From contig CAYWKS010000029.1 of NCBI GenBank assembly GCA_964458935.1, positions 1 through 39,554 on the forward strand: DNA of 39,554 bases, in the 5' to 3' direction. The notes under the pieces are model-generated. The model was not told the DNA's origin. It saw only the letters and a list, made by a program, of their open reading frames with translations, and ran no database searches. Every line of letters starts with the position of its first letter. Position 1 is the first letter of the stretch. Source of the DNA: CAYWKS01 sp964458935 (lineage in GTDB: Bacteria > Planctomycetota > Phycisphaerae > Phycisphaerales > Zrk34). Made by a program: the position numbers and the translations under genes. This document shows positions 31,988 to 39,552 of this stretch, one piece after another.

Positions 31988-34396
31988 TCAGAAGGGCACG
32001 GCGAGGGAGAAGCTGAAGATGCGGGTCTCGTCCGCATCTTCCTTGAGGACGGGGTAGGCCAGATCGAAGGCGAACGGGGCCTGCCCGAGGAACGGCAGCT
32101 TGAGGCGGACGCCGGCGCCGACGGAGACGCGGTACTCGCCAAGGCCGATGTCCTCGCGGACGGTGCCCGAGTCGACGAAGAACACGCCGCGGACGATCTC
32201 GTTCATGGACCCGTCGGGCGCGGGCGTGCCCCAGATGGGGTAGTTGTACTCGGCGCCCAGCAGGAACAGCCAACTGCCGCCGACCGGGTCGTCACCGATC
32301 CGCAGGGTGTCGGCGCGGACGCCGCGGGGCCCGACTCCGCGGAACTCGAACCCGCGGAACGACGAGTGCCCGCCCGCGTAGAACCGCTCGAACGTCGGCG
32401 CATCGCCCTCCGGGAAGATGTAGCCGATCTGGGTGTTGAAGCCCAGCACGGTCTTGCGGCCGTAGAAGTCCTGGTCGATCGTGAAGAACGCGTTGCCCTC
32501 GGCGCTGAACCGGGTGAAGTCGAAGTCGCCGCCGAACCCCACGTGCTCCACGCCGGCGACCAGCCGCGTGCCGCGGGTGGGGAAGATGCGGCTGTCCACG
32601 GTGCTGCGCGCGACCGACAGACCCAGGCCCATGAGCGTGGAGTCGCCCTCGACATCGAACACATCGACCGGCGCGTCGGAATCGACGTCGTCGATGTTGA
32701 TGCCCTCGAAGCGGGTGTTGACCGTGGCCGACCAGATGTCCCCGAACCGCTTGCCGAAGCGGGTGAACCCGCCGAGGCGTTCCTCGTCGTACTGCTCGCG
32801 GACGCGGGTGAAGTACTGGCCGCGCAGCGACAGGAAGTAGTCGGAGTCGAAGACGTAGGGGTCGGACCAGCTGATGCTGTAGCGCTGCAGCTCGTCGCCG
32901 GGCTGGATGCTCAGGCCGAACTGCTGGCCGGCGCCGCTGAACGCCTTGCCCGTGATGAACTCGGTGGTGCTCTCGGGCAGGTCGGCGATGTCGAAGTTGC
33001 GCTGCCGCAGGTCGAAGGCGCCGAGGATGCCGGCGTCGGAGCTGAGCGCCGCGCCGAATGAGATCGACCCGGTCCGCTGTTCCTGCACCTCGACCAGGGC
33101 GTCGCGGATCGGGTCGTCGGGCTGGCCCTGCACGGTGATCTTCGCCCCGCCGACCAGCCCCGTCCCCCGGACGCGCTGCACCGAGTTGTTCAGGCCCGCG
33201 TTGTCATATGGCCGGCCCGGGTCCACCCGCCGAAGCTGCCGCCGGAACACCCGGTCCTGCGTCGTCGCGTTGCCTCGGATGATCACGTTGCCGACCGTGT
33301 ACTGGCGGCCCTCGGCGATCAAGACCAGCAGGTGCACCCGGGACGCCTCGGGGTCGAACAGCCGCTCGATCGCGACCCGCGTGTCACCCCCGGCGTCCGG
33401 CGGCAGGTACCCCAGCTCGCCGTAAAGGTCCTCGATCGCCTCGACGCTGTCTTCCTGGGCGCGGCTGGAGAACACGTCGCCGCTCTTCAGCGGCATCGCC
33501 TCGCGCAGCATCGCCTCCGAGTACACCCCCTTGCCCTCGACCCGGAAACGCACGTCCCCCACCGTGTACTTCACCCCCTCGTCGATCACGAACGTCACCC
33601 GCGCGTCTTTCTGGTCGTCGCTGAGCTCGATCCGCCGCCCCACCCGCGCGTCGAGGTAGCCCCGATCCCCGTAGAAGTCCCGGATCCGCGCCACGTCCCG
33701 GTCCAGCTCCTCCTCCGACAGCGATCCCTTCGAAAACAGCACGAAGTACTCGTCCGTCTTGATCTTGCTGTCCAACTGCTTGCCGGCGATCTGCTCGTTG
33801 CCCTCGTAGGCGACCTCGCGCACCTTCACGCGCGGCCCCTCGCGGACACGGAAGATCAGCACGTTCGACTCGTCCAGCGTCTGCTCGTCCACCGATACGT
33901 CCGCCAGGTAGTAGCCCGCCTCGCGGTACGACTCGCGGATCTGCCGCACACCCCGGTCGATCAGAAACGGGTCCAGCGGGTCGCCGCCGCGCAGCAGCAC
34001 CGACTCCAGCAGCTTCTGGTCGTCCAGTCGCTTGTTCCCCACGACCTGCACGTCCGCCAGCAGCGGCTGCTCGTCGACCACGAACGTCAGCACCACCGCC
34101 CCGTCGTCCCGCTGGGTCACCTCCGCACGAACCGACGCGAAACGACCCAGACGCGTGATGTTGCGGATGTCCCGCGCCACCTGCGCCGGGTCGTATGGCC
34201 GGCCCGCCTGCGTCCGGACCTGGTTCAGCACAAACTGAGGGTCCACCTTGCTCACCCCCGTCACCCGCACCGCGGCGACCGGTCGGCCCGCCACGTCCAC
34301 CCCCTGGGCGCCGGCCCGGGGACCGGCCAGGATGCACAGGAGCAGCAGGCACGCTGGCGTCAGGATCCGGGTCTGTTGCACGGTGTCTATCCGCAT
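31988..34396 (-). CDS. bamA: Outer membrane protein assembly factor BamA
   Basis: 802 residues. Signal peptide (ILTPACLLLLCILAGPRAGA), about five POTRA domains to residue 430, then the 16-stranded Omp85 barrel. The L6 RGF motif is present in FYAGGHSSFRGFEF, and the chain ends in a C-terminal aromatic (SLAVPF), as outer-membrane proteins do. BamA inserts beta-barrels in the outer membrane, so a double-membrane envelope with lipid A is implied. ATG 34396 sets the signal peptide; no Shine-Dalgarno is evident. It is the first gene of bamA-ompH-lpxD, 115 bases before ompH. Confidence 0.95.
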   Translation of the reverse strand: MRIDTVQQTRILTPACLLLLCILAGPRAGAQGVDVAGRPVAAVRVTGVSKVDPQFVLNQVRTQAGRPYDPAQVARDIRNITRLGRFASVRAEVTQRDDGAVVLTFVVDEQPLLADVQVVGNKRLDDQKLLESVLLRGGDPLDPFLIDRGVRQIRESYREAGYYLADVSVDEQTLDESNVLIFRVREGPRVKVREVAYEGNEQIAGKQLDSKIKTDEYFVLFSKGSLSEEELDRDVARIRDFYGDRGYLDARVGRRIELSDDQKDARVTFVIDEGVKYTVGDVRFRVEGKGVYSEAMLREAMPLKSGDVFSSRAQEDSVEAIEDLYGELGYLPPDAGGDTRVAIERLFDPEASRVHLLVLIAEGRQYTVGNVIIRGNATTQDRVFRRQLRRVDPGRPYDNAGLNNSVQRVRGTGLVGGAKITVQGQPDDPIRDALVEVQEQRTGSISFGAALSSDAGILGAFDLRQRNFDIADLPESTTEFITGKAFSGAGQQFGLSIQPGDELQRYSISWSDPYVFDSDYFLSLRGQYFTRVREQYDEERLGGFTRFGKRFGDIWSATVNTRFEGINIDDVDSDAPVDVFDVEGDSTLMGLGLSVARSTVDSRIFPTRGTRLVAGVEHVGFGGDFDFTRFSAEGNAFFTIDQDFYGRKTVLGFNTQIGYIFPEGDAPTFERFYAGGHSSFRGFEFRGVGPRGVRADTLRIGDDPVGGSWLFLLGAEYNYPIWGTPAPDGSMNEIVRGVFFVDSGTVREDIGLGEYRVSVGAGVRLKLPFLGQAPFAFDLAYPVLKEDADETRIFSFSLAVPF

Positions 34397-34483
34397 GCGC
34401 GGCGCGACGCTGCTTACGCCGCCCCATGGTCGCTGTGAGCTCGTCAGCACGCGATCGACCGTCGCCGATCGCGAAACGACGCC

Positions 34484-34512
34484 AGTGTAGTCACGCCCCG
34501 GGTATCCAACAA
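34484..34512 (-). promoter_or_regulatory. Promoter of the bamA operon
   Basis: TTGTTG (34512-34507) and TACACT (34489-34484) on the minus strand with a 17-base spacer. The leader would be about 80 bases. Confidence 0.45.
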
Positions 34513-34536
34513 GCGACCACGACGCACCCTCACCCG

Positions 34537-34565
34537 TTGCCAACCCACGCCCGCCCCGCTAGCTT
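34537..34565 (+). promoter_or_regulatory. Promoter of the lpxD-like gene
   Basis: TTGCCA (34537-34542), 17 bases, TAGCTT (34560-34565). The -10 ends 7 bases before ATG 34573 with no Shine-Dalgarno, so the mRNA is probably leaderless. It is divergent from the bamA promoter, 24 bases away. Confidence 0.5.
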
Positions 34566-34572
34566 CGCCGTC

Positions 34573-35616
34573 ATGGCCATGACCCTCGCCGAGCTGGCCC
34601 ACCGCATCGGCGCGCGGATCGTCGCCGACGACCCCCGCGCCGGCGATCGCCCCATCGAGCGGTGCGCCAAGCTCGAAGACGCCGGGCCCGCCGACGTGGC
34701 CTTCCTCGCCAACCCCCGCTACCTGCCACGCGCTCGCCACACACGCGCCGCCGCGCTCATCGCCGCTCCCGGCGTCACCCTCGACGGACCCGCCCTGCTC
34801 GTCGCCGACGATCCCTACATCGCCTTCCGTGACGCCGCCGTCGCGCTGCACGGCTGGCGACACCACCCCCGCCCCGGCATCAGCGACCACGCCTGGATCG
34901 ACCCCTCCGCGCTGCTCGGCGAGCTGTGCACCGTCCGACCCTTCGCCTACATCGCACCCCACGCCGTCGTCGGCAAACGATGCATCCTCTACCCCGGCGT
35001 CTACGTCGGTAAACACGCCCGGATCGGCGACGACTGCGTGCTCTACCCCAACGTCGCCATCTACGACCATTGCACGCTCGGCCACCGCGTCGTGCTCCAC
35101 GCCGGCTGCGTCATCGGCAACGACGGCTTCGGCTACGCCACCCACCGCGGCGAGCACCACAAGATCCCCGCCGCCGGAATCGCCGCCGTCCACGACGACG
35201 TCGAAATGGGCGCCGCCTGCGTCATCGACCGCGCCACGCTCGGCGCCACCACCATCGGCCAAGGCACGCGCTTCTCCAACGCCGTCACCATCGGCCACGG
35301 CTGCTCCGTCGGACCCCATAACCTCTACGTCGCACAGGTCGGTCTCGCCGGCAGCGTCACCACCGGCTCACACGTGGTCATGGGCGGGCAGGTCGGCGTC
35401 GCCGGACACCTGCACATCGGCGACCGCGCTCGCATCGCCGCCAAGAGCGGCGTCATGCACGACGTCCCCCCCGACGCCCAGGTCGGCGGCACTCCCGCTC
35501 GACCCCTCACCCACGCCAAGCGCGCCCTCCTCGCCGCCGAACGCCTGCCCGAACTGCTCCGCCGCGTCCAACACCTCGAAAAGCAGCTCGCCGATTTGCA
35601 ACAAAAACCCCGCTGA
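34573..35616 (+). CDS. Second LpxD-like N-acyltransferase paralogue
   Basis: 347 residues. N-terminal LpxD-type domain (MAMTLAELAHRIGARIV, KLEDAGPADVAFLANPRYL) and a left-handed beta-helix. The histidine of the active-site segment is kept in VTIGHGCSVGP. A helical tail (LPELLRRVQHLEKQLADLQQ) ends the protein. The architecture equals LpxD, but the sequence is clearly different from lpxD at 30212-31234. It could acylate another UDP-sugar or use another acyl chain; alternatively it is a redundant LpxD. It is transcribed away from bamA. Confidence 0.85.
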   Translation: MAMTLAELAHRIGARIVADDPRAGDRPIERCAKLEDAGPADVAFLANPRYLPRARHTRAAALIAAPGVTLDGPALLVADDPYIAFRDAAVALHGWRHHPRPGISDHAWIDPSALLGELCTVRPFAYIAPHAVVGKRCILYPGVYVGKHARIGDDCVLYPNVAIYDHCTLGHRVVLHAGCVIGNDGFGYATHRGEHHKIPAAGIAAVHDDVEMGAACVIDRATLGATTIGQGTRFSNAVTIGHGCSVGPHNLYVAQVGLAGSVTTGSHVVMGGQVGVAGHLHIGDRARIAAKSGVMHDVPPDAQVGGTPARPLTHAKRALLAAERLPELLRRVQHLEKQLADLQQKPR

Positions 35617-35740
35617 CCCCGCCCACTCCCCCACCCCGCCCGCTTCAGCAGACCGGTCCCGCAAGCCTCCCACGCCGCCAACCGCAACCCATCCCCATCA
35701 ATCCCCGCGCACTAGACAGCGGCCAACTAAACGCGCTTGA

Positions 35741-35793
35741 TCACCCCTCACCCCCCAAGCCCCCGACCCCGGCCCGCCTGCAATCAAATTGCC
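35741..35793 (-). repeat. G-rich dispersed repeat, copy A
   Basis: On the minus strand it reads GCAATTTGATTGCAGGCGGG, then five G-runs (3, 4, 5, 6 and 4 G) with short loops CC, TC, CTT and TGA. It abuts the broken comM fragment. Copies B and C share the same order of runs and loops. Confidence 0.75.
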
Positions 35794-35802
35794 TATCAGT
35801 AA

Positions 35803-35979
35803 CGGATACCCGGAGTTGACGATCGCCGACCGCACGCGCTCGATCGATTCCTTCACCCCCGCGTCGGGTAGGCCGACGATGGTCGTCTTCTGAATCCCCC
35901 GCTCGGCCAGGTCGATTTCGATCTCACAGCCAATGGCATCGATCCCCTGGAGCACGAAGCTATGGACTTGTGCGAGCAT
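35803..35979 (-). pseudogene. 5' fragment of a comM/yifB-like gene
   Basis: 59 codons matching the N-terminus of the Mg-chelatase-like ATPase ComM/YifB: MLAQVHSFVLQGIDAIGCEI, then KTTIVGLPDAGVKESIERVR and AIVNSGYP. The similarity stops there and runs into repeat copy A; the ATPase domains are absent. A TATCTT (35991-35986) ends 6 bases before the ATG, so even the promoter-like element is kept. The open frame continues to 35698 through the repeat, but this part is unrelated. Confidence 0.75.
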
Positions 35980-35990
35980 GGGTACAAGAT

Positions 35991-36023
35991 AGTGACGGAG
36001 GGATGAAGTGACAAAGGGACTGA
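35991..36023 (+). repeat. Two tandem 16-17-base units
   Basis: AGTGACGGAGGGATGA (35991-36006) and AGTGACAAAGGGACTGA (36007-36023). A small imperfect tandem repeat behind the comM fragment. Confidence 0.5.
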
Positions 36024-36224
36024 GGCATGAGTGAACCGGCGACAAGCTTAGCGCCGAAGAAATGCTTGCCGATCAACGAGGATCACCCTATCCTCTTTCG
36101 CGTGGGGTTCTGGGGACAGAGTTGACATCTTACAGGGACGACGACGGGGAGTGGCTGCGCGTTCATCAAGCCGCCGTGGCTTGTGGTCTGTCCCTGTGTC
36201 TTCATATTTCAAGGAGAAGACAAG
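36024..36224. other. Leader region of the third PEP-CTERM gene
   Basis: No gene. GGGACAG (around 36112) and CTGTCCC (around 36188) form a 7-base inverted pair some 70 bases apart, similar to short mobile repeats. No clear promoter. Confidence 0.3.
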
Positions 36225-37031
36225 ATGCCTCGATCCCTGTGTCGTTCCGCATTGTTCCTGACCGTCCTCGCCGTGCTGGCCATCGCCTCGTCGGCCCGGG
36301 CGGGAAGCATCCTCACTGTCACCACGCCGAACACGGCTCCGCAGGACGTCTATAGCGACAACGAACTGCGCGTCGTCGATGGCGGAAGTATTGTCGCTGC
36401 GTTGGGCGGAGCCGTTCATGCCTATGACTCCAGCGTTGTTCGTGTCCAAGGCGGATCGGTCATTTCGAGTAACTTCATCGCTATGTCTGCCAATAGTTTA
36501 TCAACTGTGCATATCACTAGAGGAACGGTCGAGGGCTCGTCGGGCCTCCGTGCTAATCACACTGCCACAATCCGGATTGATGGGGGCAGCATCAACGGAT
36601 TCGATAGCGATGGCTTCGTTAATACCAGTTCTCATACCGCTTACATTTCCGGCGGCACGCTGCAAGGCAATCGTTATGGGCTTTACGCCTACTACGAGAG
36701 TCACACGGTCATCACCGGGGGCCGGATCAGCGGAGGAAGCCAAGATATCTGCATGCAAGGGTCTGCCGTGGTCGAGATCCGGGCGCTGGCCGGTTCCTTT
36801 ACCTACAACAGCAATCCCTACCACTTCTCCGGCGACAGCATCGACATCCCGATGACCGAGGGCCGTATCGGCGGCGTCTTTGTCAACGGCCAGGCGTTCG
36901 ACTTCTCCTTCGAGCGATATGTTGGCACTGGCAACAATCCCACCCTCCGCCTGGTCGAAGTCATCCCCGAGCCCGGCTCGCTGGCGCTGCTGGCCCTCGG
37001 CGGCATCGGCCTGCTCCGGCGGTGGCACTGA
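36225..37031 (+). CDS. Secreted PEP-CTERM protein with beta-helix-like repeats
   Basis: 268 residues. Signal peptide MPRSLCRSALFLTVLAVLAI to ARA, then repeated short strands of the form VxGGSIxxxx (VVDGGSIVA, VQGGSVISS, IDGGSINGF, ISGGTLQGN, ITGGRISGG). These suggest a right-handed parallel beta-helix. The C-terminal tail IPEPGSLALLALGGIGLLRR is a PEP-CTERM signal. AAGGAG lies about 8 bases before ATG 36225. The gene has more A/T than the housekeeping genes and is bracketed by two copies of a comM fragment. Confidence 0.8.
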   Translation: MPRSLCRSALFLTVLAVLAIASSARAGSILTVTTPNTAPQDVYSDNELRVVDGGSIVAALGGAVHAYDSSVVRVQGGSVISSNFIAMSANSLSTVHITRGTVEGSSGLRANHTATIRIDGGSINGFDSDGFVNTSSHTAYISGGTLQGNRYGLYAYYESHTVITGGRISGGSQDICMQGSAVVEIRALAGSFTYNSNPYHFSGDSIDIPMTEGRIGGVFVNGQAFDFSFERYVGTGNNPTLRLVEVIPEPGSLALLALGGIGLLRRWH

Positions 37032-37060
37032 ACGAACCCATCTTCCGGTAACAGCACCAG

Positions 37061-37095
37061 GCCCATCGGCTCATCTTGCGCCGATGGGTCTTTAT
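37061..37095 (+). terminator. Intrinsic terminator of the third PEP-CTERM gene
   Basis: CCCATCGGC (37062-37070) pairs perfectly with GCCGATGGG (37080-37088), followed by TCTTTAT. It begins 30 bases after the stop codon. Confidence 0.8.
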
Positions 37096-37100
37096 CTGTT

Positions 37101-37196
37101 GACAATTGTGGTCTTCTGAATCCACCGCTCAGCAAGGTCGATTTCGATCTCACAGCCAATGGCATCGATCCCCTGGAGCACGAAGCTATGGACTTG
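37101..37196 (-). pseudogene. Second copy of the comM/yifB 5' fragment
   Basis: 96 bases matching 35875-35970 in the same orientation with six differences, the last 60 or so bases being identical. It encodes VHSFVLQGIDAIGCEIEIDL and part of the following strand, but has no start codon because the sequence switches to inverted repeats at 37197. A recent duplication. Confidence 0.75.
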
Positions 37197-37197
37197 C

Positions 37198-37340
37198 GAA
37201 GAAAAGGTGTCAGGTTGATTTACATCGAGGGGAAGAAAAGGTGTCAGGAACCTTCTTGTAGTATGTTCACAGCAAGAACGCGAATAAGGTTCCTGACACC
37301 TTCTCTTCCTGACACCTTTTCTTCTCGACACCTTTTCTTC
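37198..37340. repeat. Nested inverted-repeat cluster (REP/BIME-like)
   Basis: Five copies of a core GAAAAGGTGTCAGG or its complement. GAAGAAAAGGTGTCAGG (37198-37214) is matched perfectly by its complement at 37309-37325. A longer arm at 37232-37254 pairs 22 of 23 bases with 37286-37308 across a 31-base loop. A fifth arm lies at 37326-37340 without a left partner. This nested palindrome is like REP elements mobilised by REP-associated tyrosine transposases; none is encoded here. Confidence 0.75.
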
Positions 37341-37508
37341 TCCGGCCGAAGCCCGCGCGGACACGGATAGAAGGTGGCTCCAGGCCCGAGCGTCTGGACT
37401 GACCACGAAGCCGCCGGCGAAGACGCGACGAGCCGAGACCGAATCGTAAATGTCGATCCCCCGTACGCTGCCAGACGATTAACACCAACGGTTCACGGAG
37501 ACGTCACC
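37341..37508. other. Non-coding stretch after the inverted-repeat cluster
   Basis: No gene is supported. The frames on either strand are interrupted and show no recognisable similarity. Confidence 0.35.
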
Positions 37509-37562
37509 ATGAACTGATTCAACCGGCTCAAGAAGGAGCTTGACAACCAGCGGAACATAGAA
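37509..37562 (+). pseudogene. Broken start of a small gene
   Basis: CGGAG lies 8 bases before ATG 37509. The frame reads Met-Asn-stop, then FNRLKKELDNQRNIE, after which repeat copy B begins. It looks like a gene start with an early TGA, truncated by the repeat. No similarity is recognised. Confidence 0.4.
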
Positions 37563-37617
37563 GGAAACTTGATCCCAGACGGGCCGGGATCAGGGGCTTG
37601 GGGGGGGTGAGGGGTTA
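37563..37617 (+). repeat. G-rich dispersed repeat, copy B
   Basis: Begins GGAAACTTGATCCCAGACGG; G-runs of 3, 3, 4, 8 and 4 with loops CC, ATCA, CTT and TGA; ends GGGGTTA. It lies 8 bases beyond the stop of the secreted-protein gene. Confidence 0.8.
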
Positions 37618-37625
37618 GACGACCG

Positions 37626-39407
37626 CTACCGGAACAGATTACGCAGTCGGCTCTTTGCCTCCTCCTCGGCTTGCCGCGCTCTTTCCCGAGCAGCTTCCTC
37701 TATTTGCTCACGCGTGGATGAATCAGCGGTGGTTGAGGGCGCGGTGCGCTCTCGGGGCTGTTCTGTATTTTGCATCCTTTGCTGGTCTGTCTCGGCGTTC
37801 CGTTTGCTGTCGTCAACTTGCTTGTCTACCGCCGTCGCTCTAGTGCGGACGACCCCGGGATCCTCGTAGCCGGCCTCAGCAATGGAAGACTCCCATCTGC
37901 CCGGTCGCCAAGCTTCCGACAGGTCCTTATTGAACCACAGATCGATCGCCGGCACGTTGCCCATGTTGCCCATGACAACTTCGATGCTGTGATAGGCGCT
38001 CGCGATTTCGCGATGTGTCTCGCCATCAAATGAAACGATGTATGCCGTCTTGCTTGTTCGGCCGGCGCGCTCGAGCACGAAGAACTCTTCATTTGGTACG
38101 CGGTGTAACCCTGTATTTTTGTCCATGGGGTACCGACTAACCCTAGTCGATTGGCCGGTGGCTGTATCGAAGAGGTAAGTCCCGATATTTGAGAGACCGC
38201 CGTCCGAGTTGCTGTAGAGGTATTGTGTCGGTGTCAGCCAAGCCCGCCGTTCGGCGGGCTTGATTTTGATTGGGCGTTTGCTAAGGTCGCGCAAGTCCAA
38301 TACAAAGTGATCGCTCTTATCCTGGCGTCCGACACTGACTTCGACCGGAAACATGTGGCCGAAGAGTCGGAATCCAGCCAGGGGGATCACAGCTGGCTCA
38401 ATGAACGCTTCTGTGCGTGTGCCCGGCATGTAGTGGTGAATGTGGTCTGGAAAGATCTCGCCCCACCTAGTCACGGTGACTTTCCCGGACTTTAGGTCCA
38501 GCCGCGTGCAGAAATCTATGCCGGTCGAGACCAGTGTGTGATCGTCTAGCCAGGCTCGCGCGGTAACTAGGATGTTGTTCGGGCCGTTCTCTCTAGTGAG
38601 TTCTGGTTCGTCATCTAGGGGGATTCTGAGCGTGCGCCCTCGCACGAGATCGATAACCCGTATCTGATCGCCGCGAAGAGCGAACGCGATGGTTCGGCTT
38701 GGGTTTGTCCATAGAGCGGCTTGTGCGGGCCCCCTTCGCGGTAGGGCGTCGAACCAGTCGACCTCTTCGTACTCCCCAGTGTTCAGATTCAGTCGAACAG
38801 TGGGTCTCTGTTTGTCAAACTCACCCCAGATATACAGGTGATCCGCAGCCCAGAGAAAGGGGGGTTTATGTGTGAAAACGCCAAGATCTGTGAGTTGCTT
38901 GATATCTGTGATCGAACCATTGGACCAATCAATCGTACCTCGATAGTAATCGCCACCATCCGTGATTCCGACGATCCGAACTAAGTCGTTATGCAGCCAA
39001 GCCTCGCCCTCTAGGGAAAGACGAATGTCCGGCTTGCCCTCGGTGCGGCGAAGCTGGGGGTGGGTTTGGGTCAGCCCGCTGTGGTACAGGGGGTGGTCGT
39101 TCGTACCCACGTTAGCGAGGTACCAGCCATCGGTGCCCATTACGGAATAGCGTGCTTCGTCAAGGCCTGCCAGTTCATTGATTACCAGTTGGTCACGCTC
39201 GACCGCTTCGCCAGTCTGTATATCAACGAGTTGAGGCGGGCGCCCCGGTTGCCCTTCGTCGACCAGAAGAAAGGTCCGCTTCTCCTCCTCAGACAGTGGA
39301 TTGATGGCTATCTGCTCTTGCGCTGAGGCGGCGGCGGCAAAACCGATAACGAGGCAGGTTCCAATCGAACGCGCGTTGACGACAGATAATATCTGGATGC
39401 TTTTCAT
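37626..39407 (-). CDS. Secreted protein of unknown function, beta-propeller-like
   Basis: 593 residues. Signal peptide MKSIQILSVVNARSIGTCLV to ASAQ. The body has many short repeated segments typical of beta-propeller blades (LNLNTGEYEEVDW, LDLKSGKVTVTRWGE, LFDTATGQSTRVSRYP), but no named family is recognised. The last 70 residues are highly charged and helical (EQIEEAARERARQAEEEAKS), perhaps a coiled coil, and end RLRNLFR. ATG 39407 is chosen because it begins the signal peptide; an upstream ATG at 39485 would add 26 basic residues. Codon use is more A/T-rich than in the rest of the window, and the gene is bracketed by repeat copies B and C. Confidence 0.7.
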   Translation of the reverse strand: MKSIQILSVVNARSIGTCLVIGFAAAASAQEQIAINPLSEEEKRTFLLVDEGQPGRPPQLVDIQTGEAVERDQLVINELAGLDEARYSVMGTDGWYLANVGTNDHPLYHSGLTQTHPQLRRTEGKPDIRLSLEGEAWLHNDLVRIVGITDGGDYYRGTIDWSNGSITDIKQLTDLGVFTHKPPFLWAADHLYIWGEFDKQRPTVRLNLNTGEYEEVDWFDALPRRGPAQAALWTNPSRTIAFALRGDQIRVIDLVRGRTLRIPLDDEPELTRENGPNNILVTARAWLDDHTLVSTGIDFCTRLDLKSGKVTVTRWGEIFPDHIHHYMPGTRTEAFIEPAVIPLAGFRLFGHMFPVEVSVGRQDKSDHFVLDLRDLSKRPIKIKPAERRAWLTPTQYLYSNSDGGLSNIGTYLFDTATGQSTRVSRYPMDKNTGLHRVPNEEFFVLERAGRTSKTAYIVSFDGETHREIASAYHSIEVVMGNMGNVPAIDLWFNKDLSEAWRPGRWESSIAEAGYEDPGVVRTRATAVDKQVDDSKRNAETDQQRMQNTEQPRERTAPSTTADSSTREQIEEAARERARQAEEEAKSRLRNLFR

Positions 39408-39499
39408 GACTATCTTCAGGTTTGCCCGGTGTTTTTGGATAGAAACCCGCTTGGGAACTGTACAGGATACTTGCGATCGAGTCAAACGATCAACTGACC

Positions 39500-39552
39500 G
39501 GAAATTTGATTCCAGGCGGGCCGGGATCGGGGGCTTGGGGGGTGAGGGGTTA
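39500..39552 (+). repeat. G-rich dispersed repeat, copy C
   Basis: Begins GGAAATTTGATTCCAGGCGG; G-runs of 3, 3, 5, 6 and 4 with loops CC, ATC, CTT and TGA; ends GGGGTTA. The window stops two bases later, so the repeat may continue. Confidence 0.8.

Noticed and set aside
37509..37520. TGA after two codons read as Trp or selenocysteine
   Set aside because: Other genes in the window use TGA as a normal stop, and no SECIS-like hairpin follows. A pseudogene is simpler.
37608..37622. GTTAGAC at the end of repeat B as an integron attC core (GTTRRRY)
   Set aside because: There is no matching RYYYAAC at the other end, no integrase in the window, and copy A lacks the heptamer.
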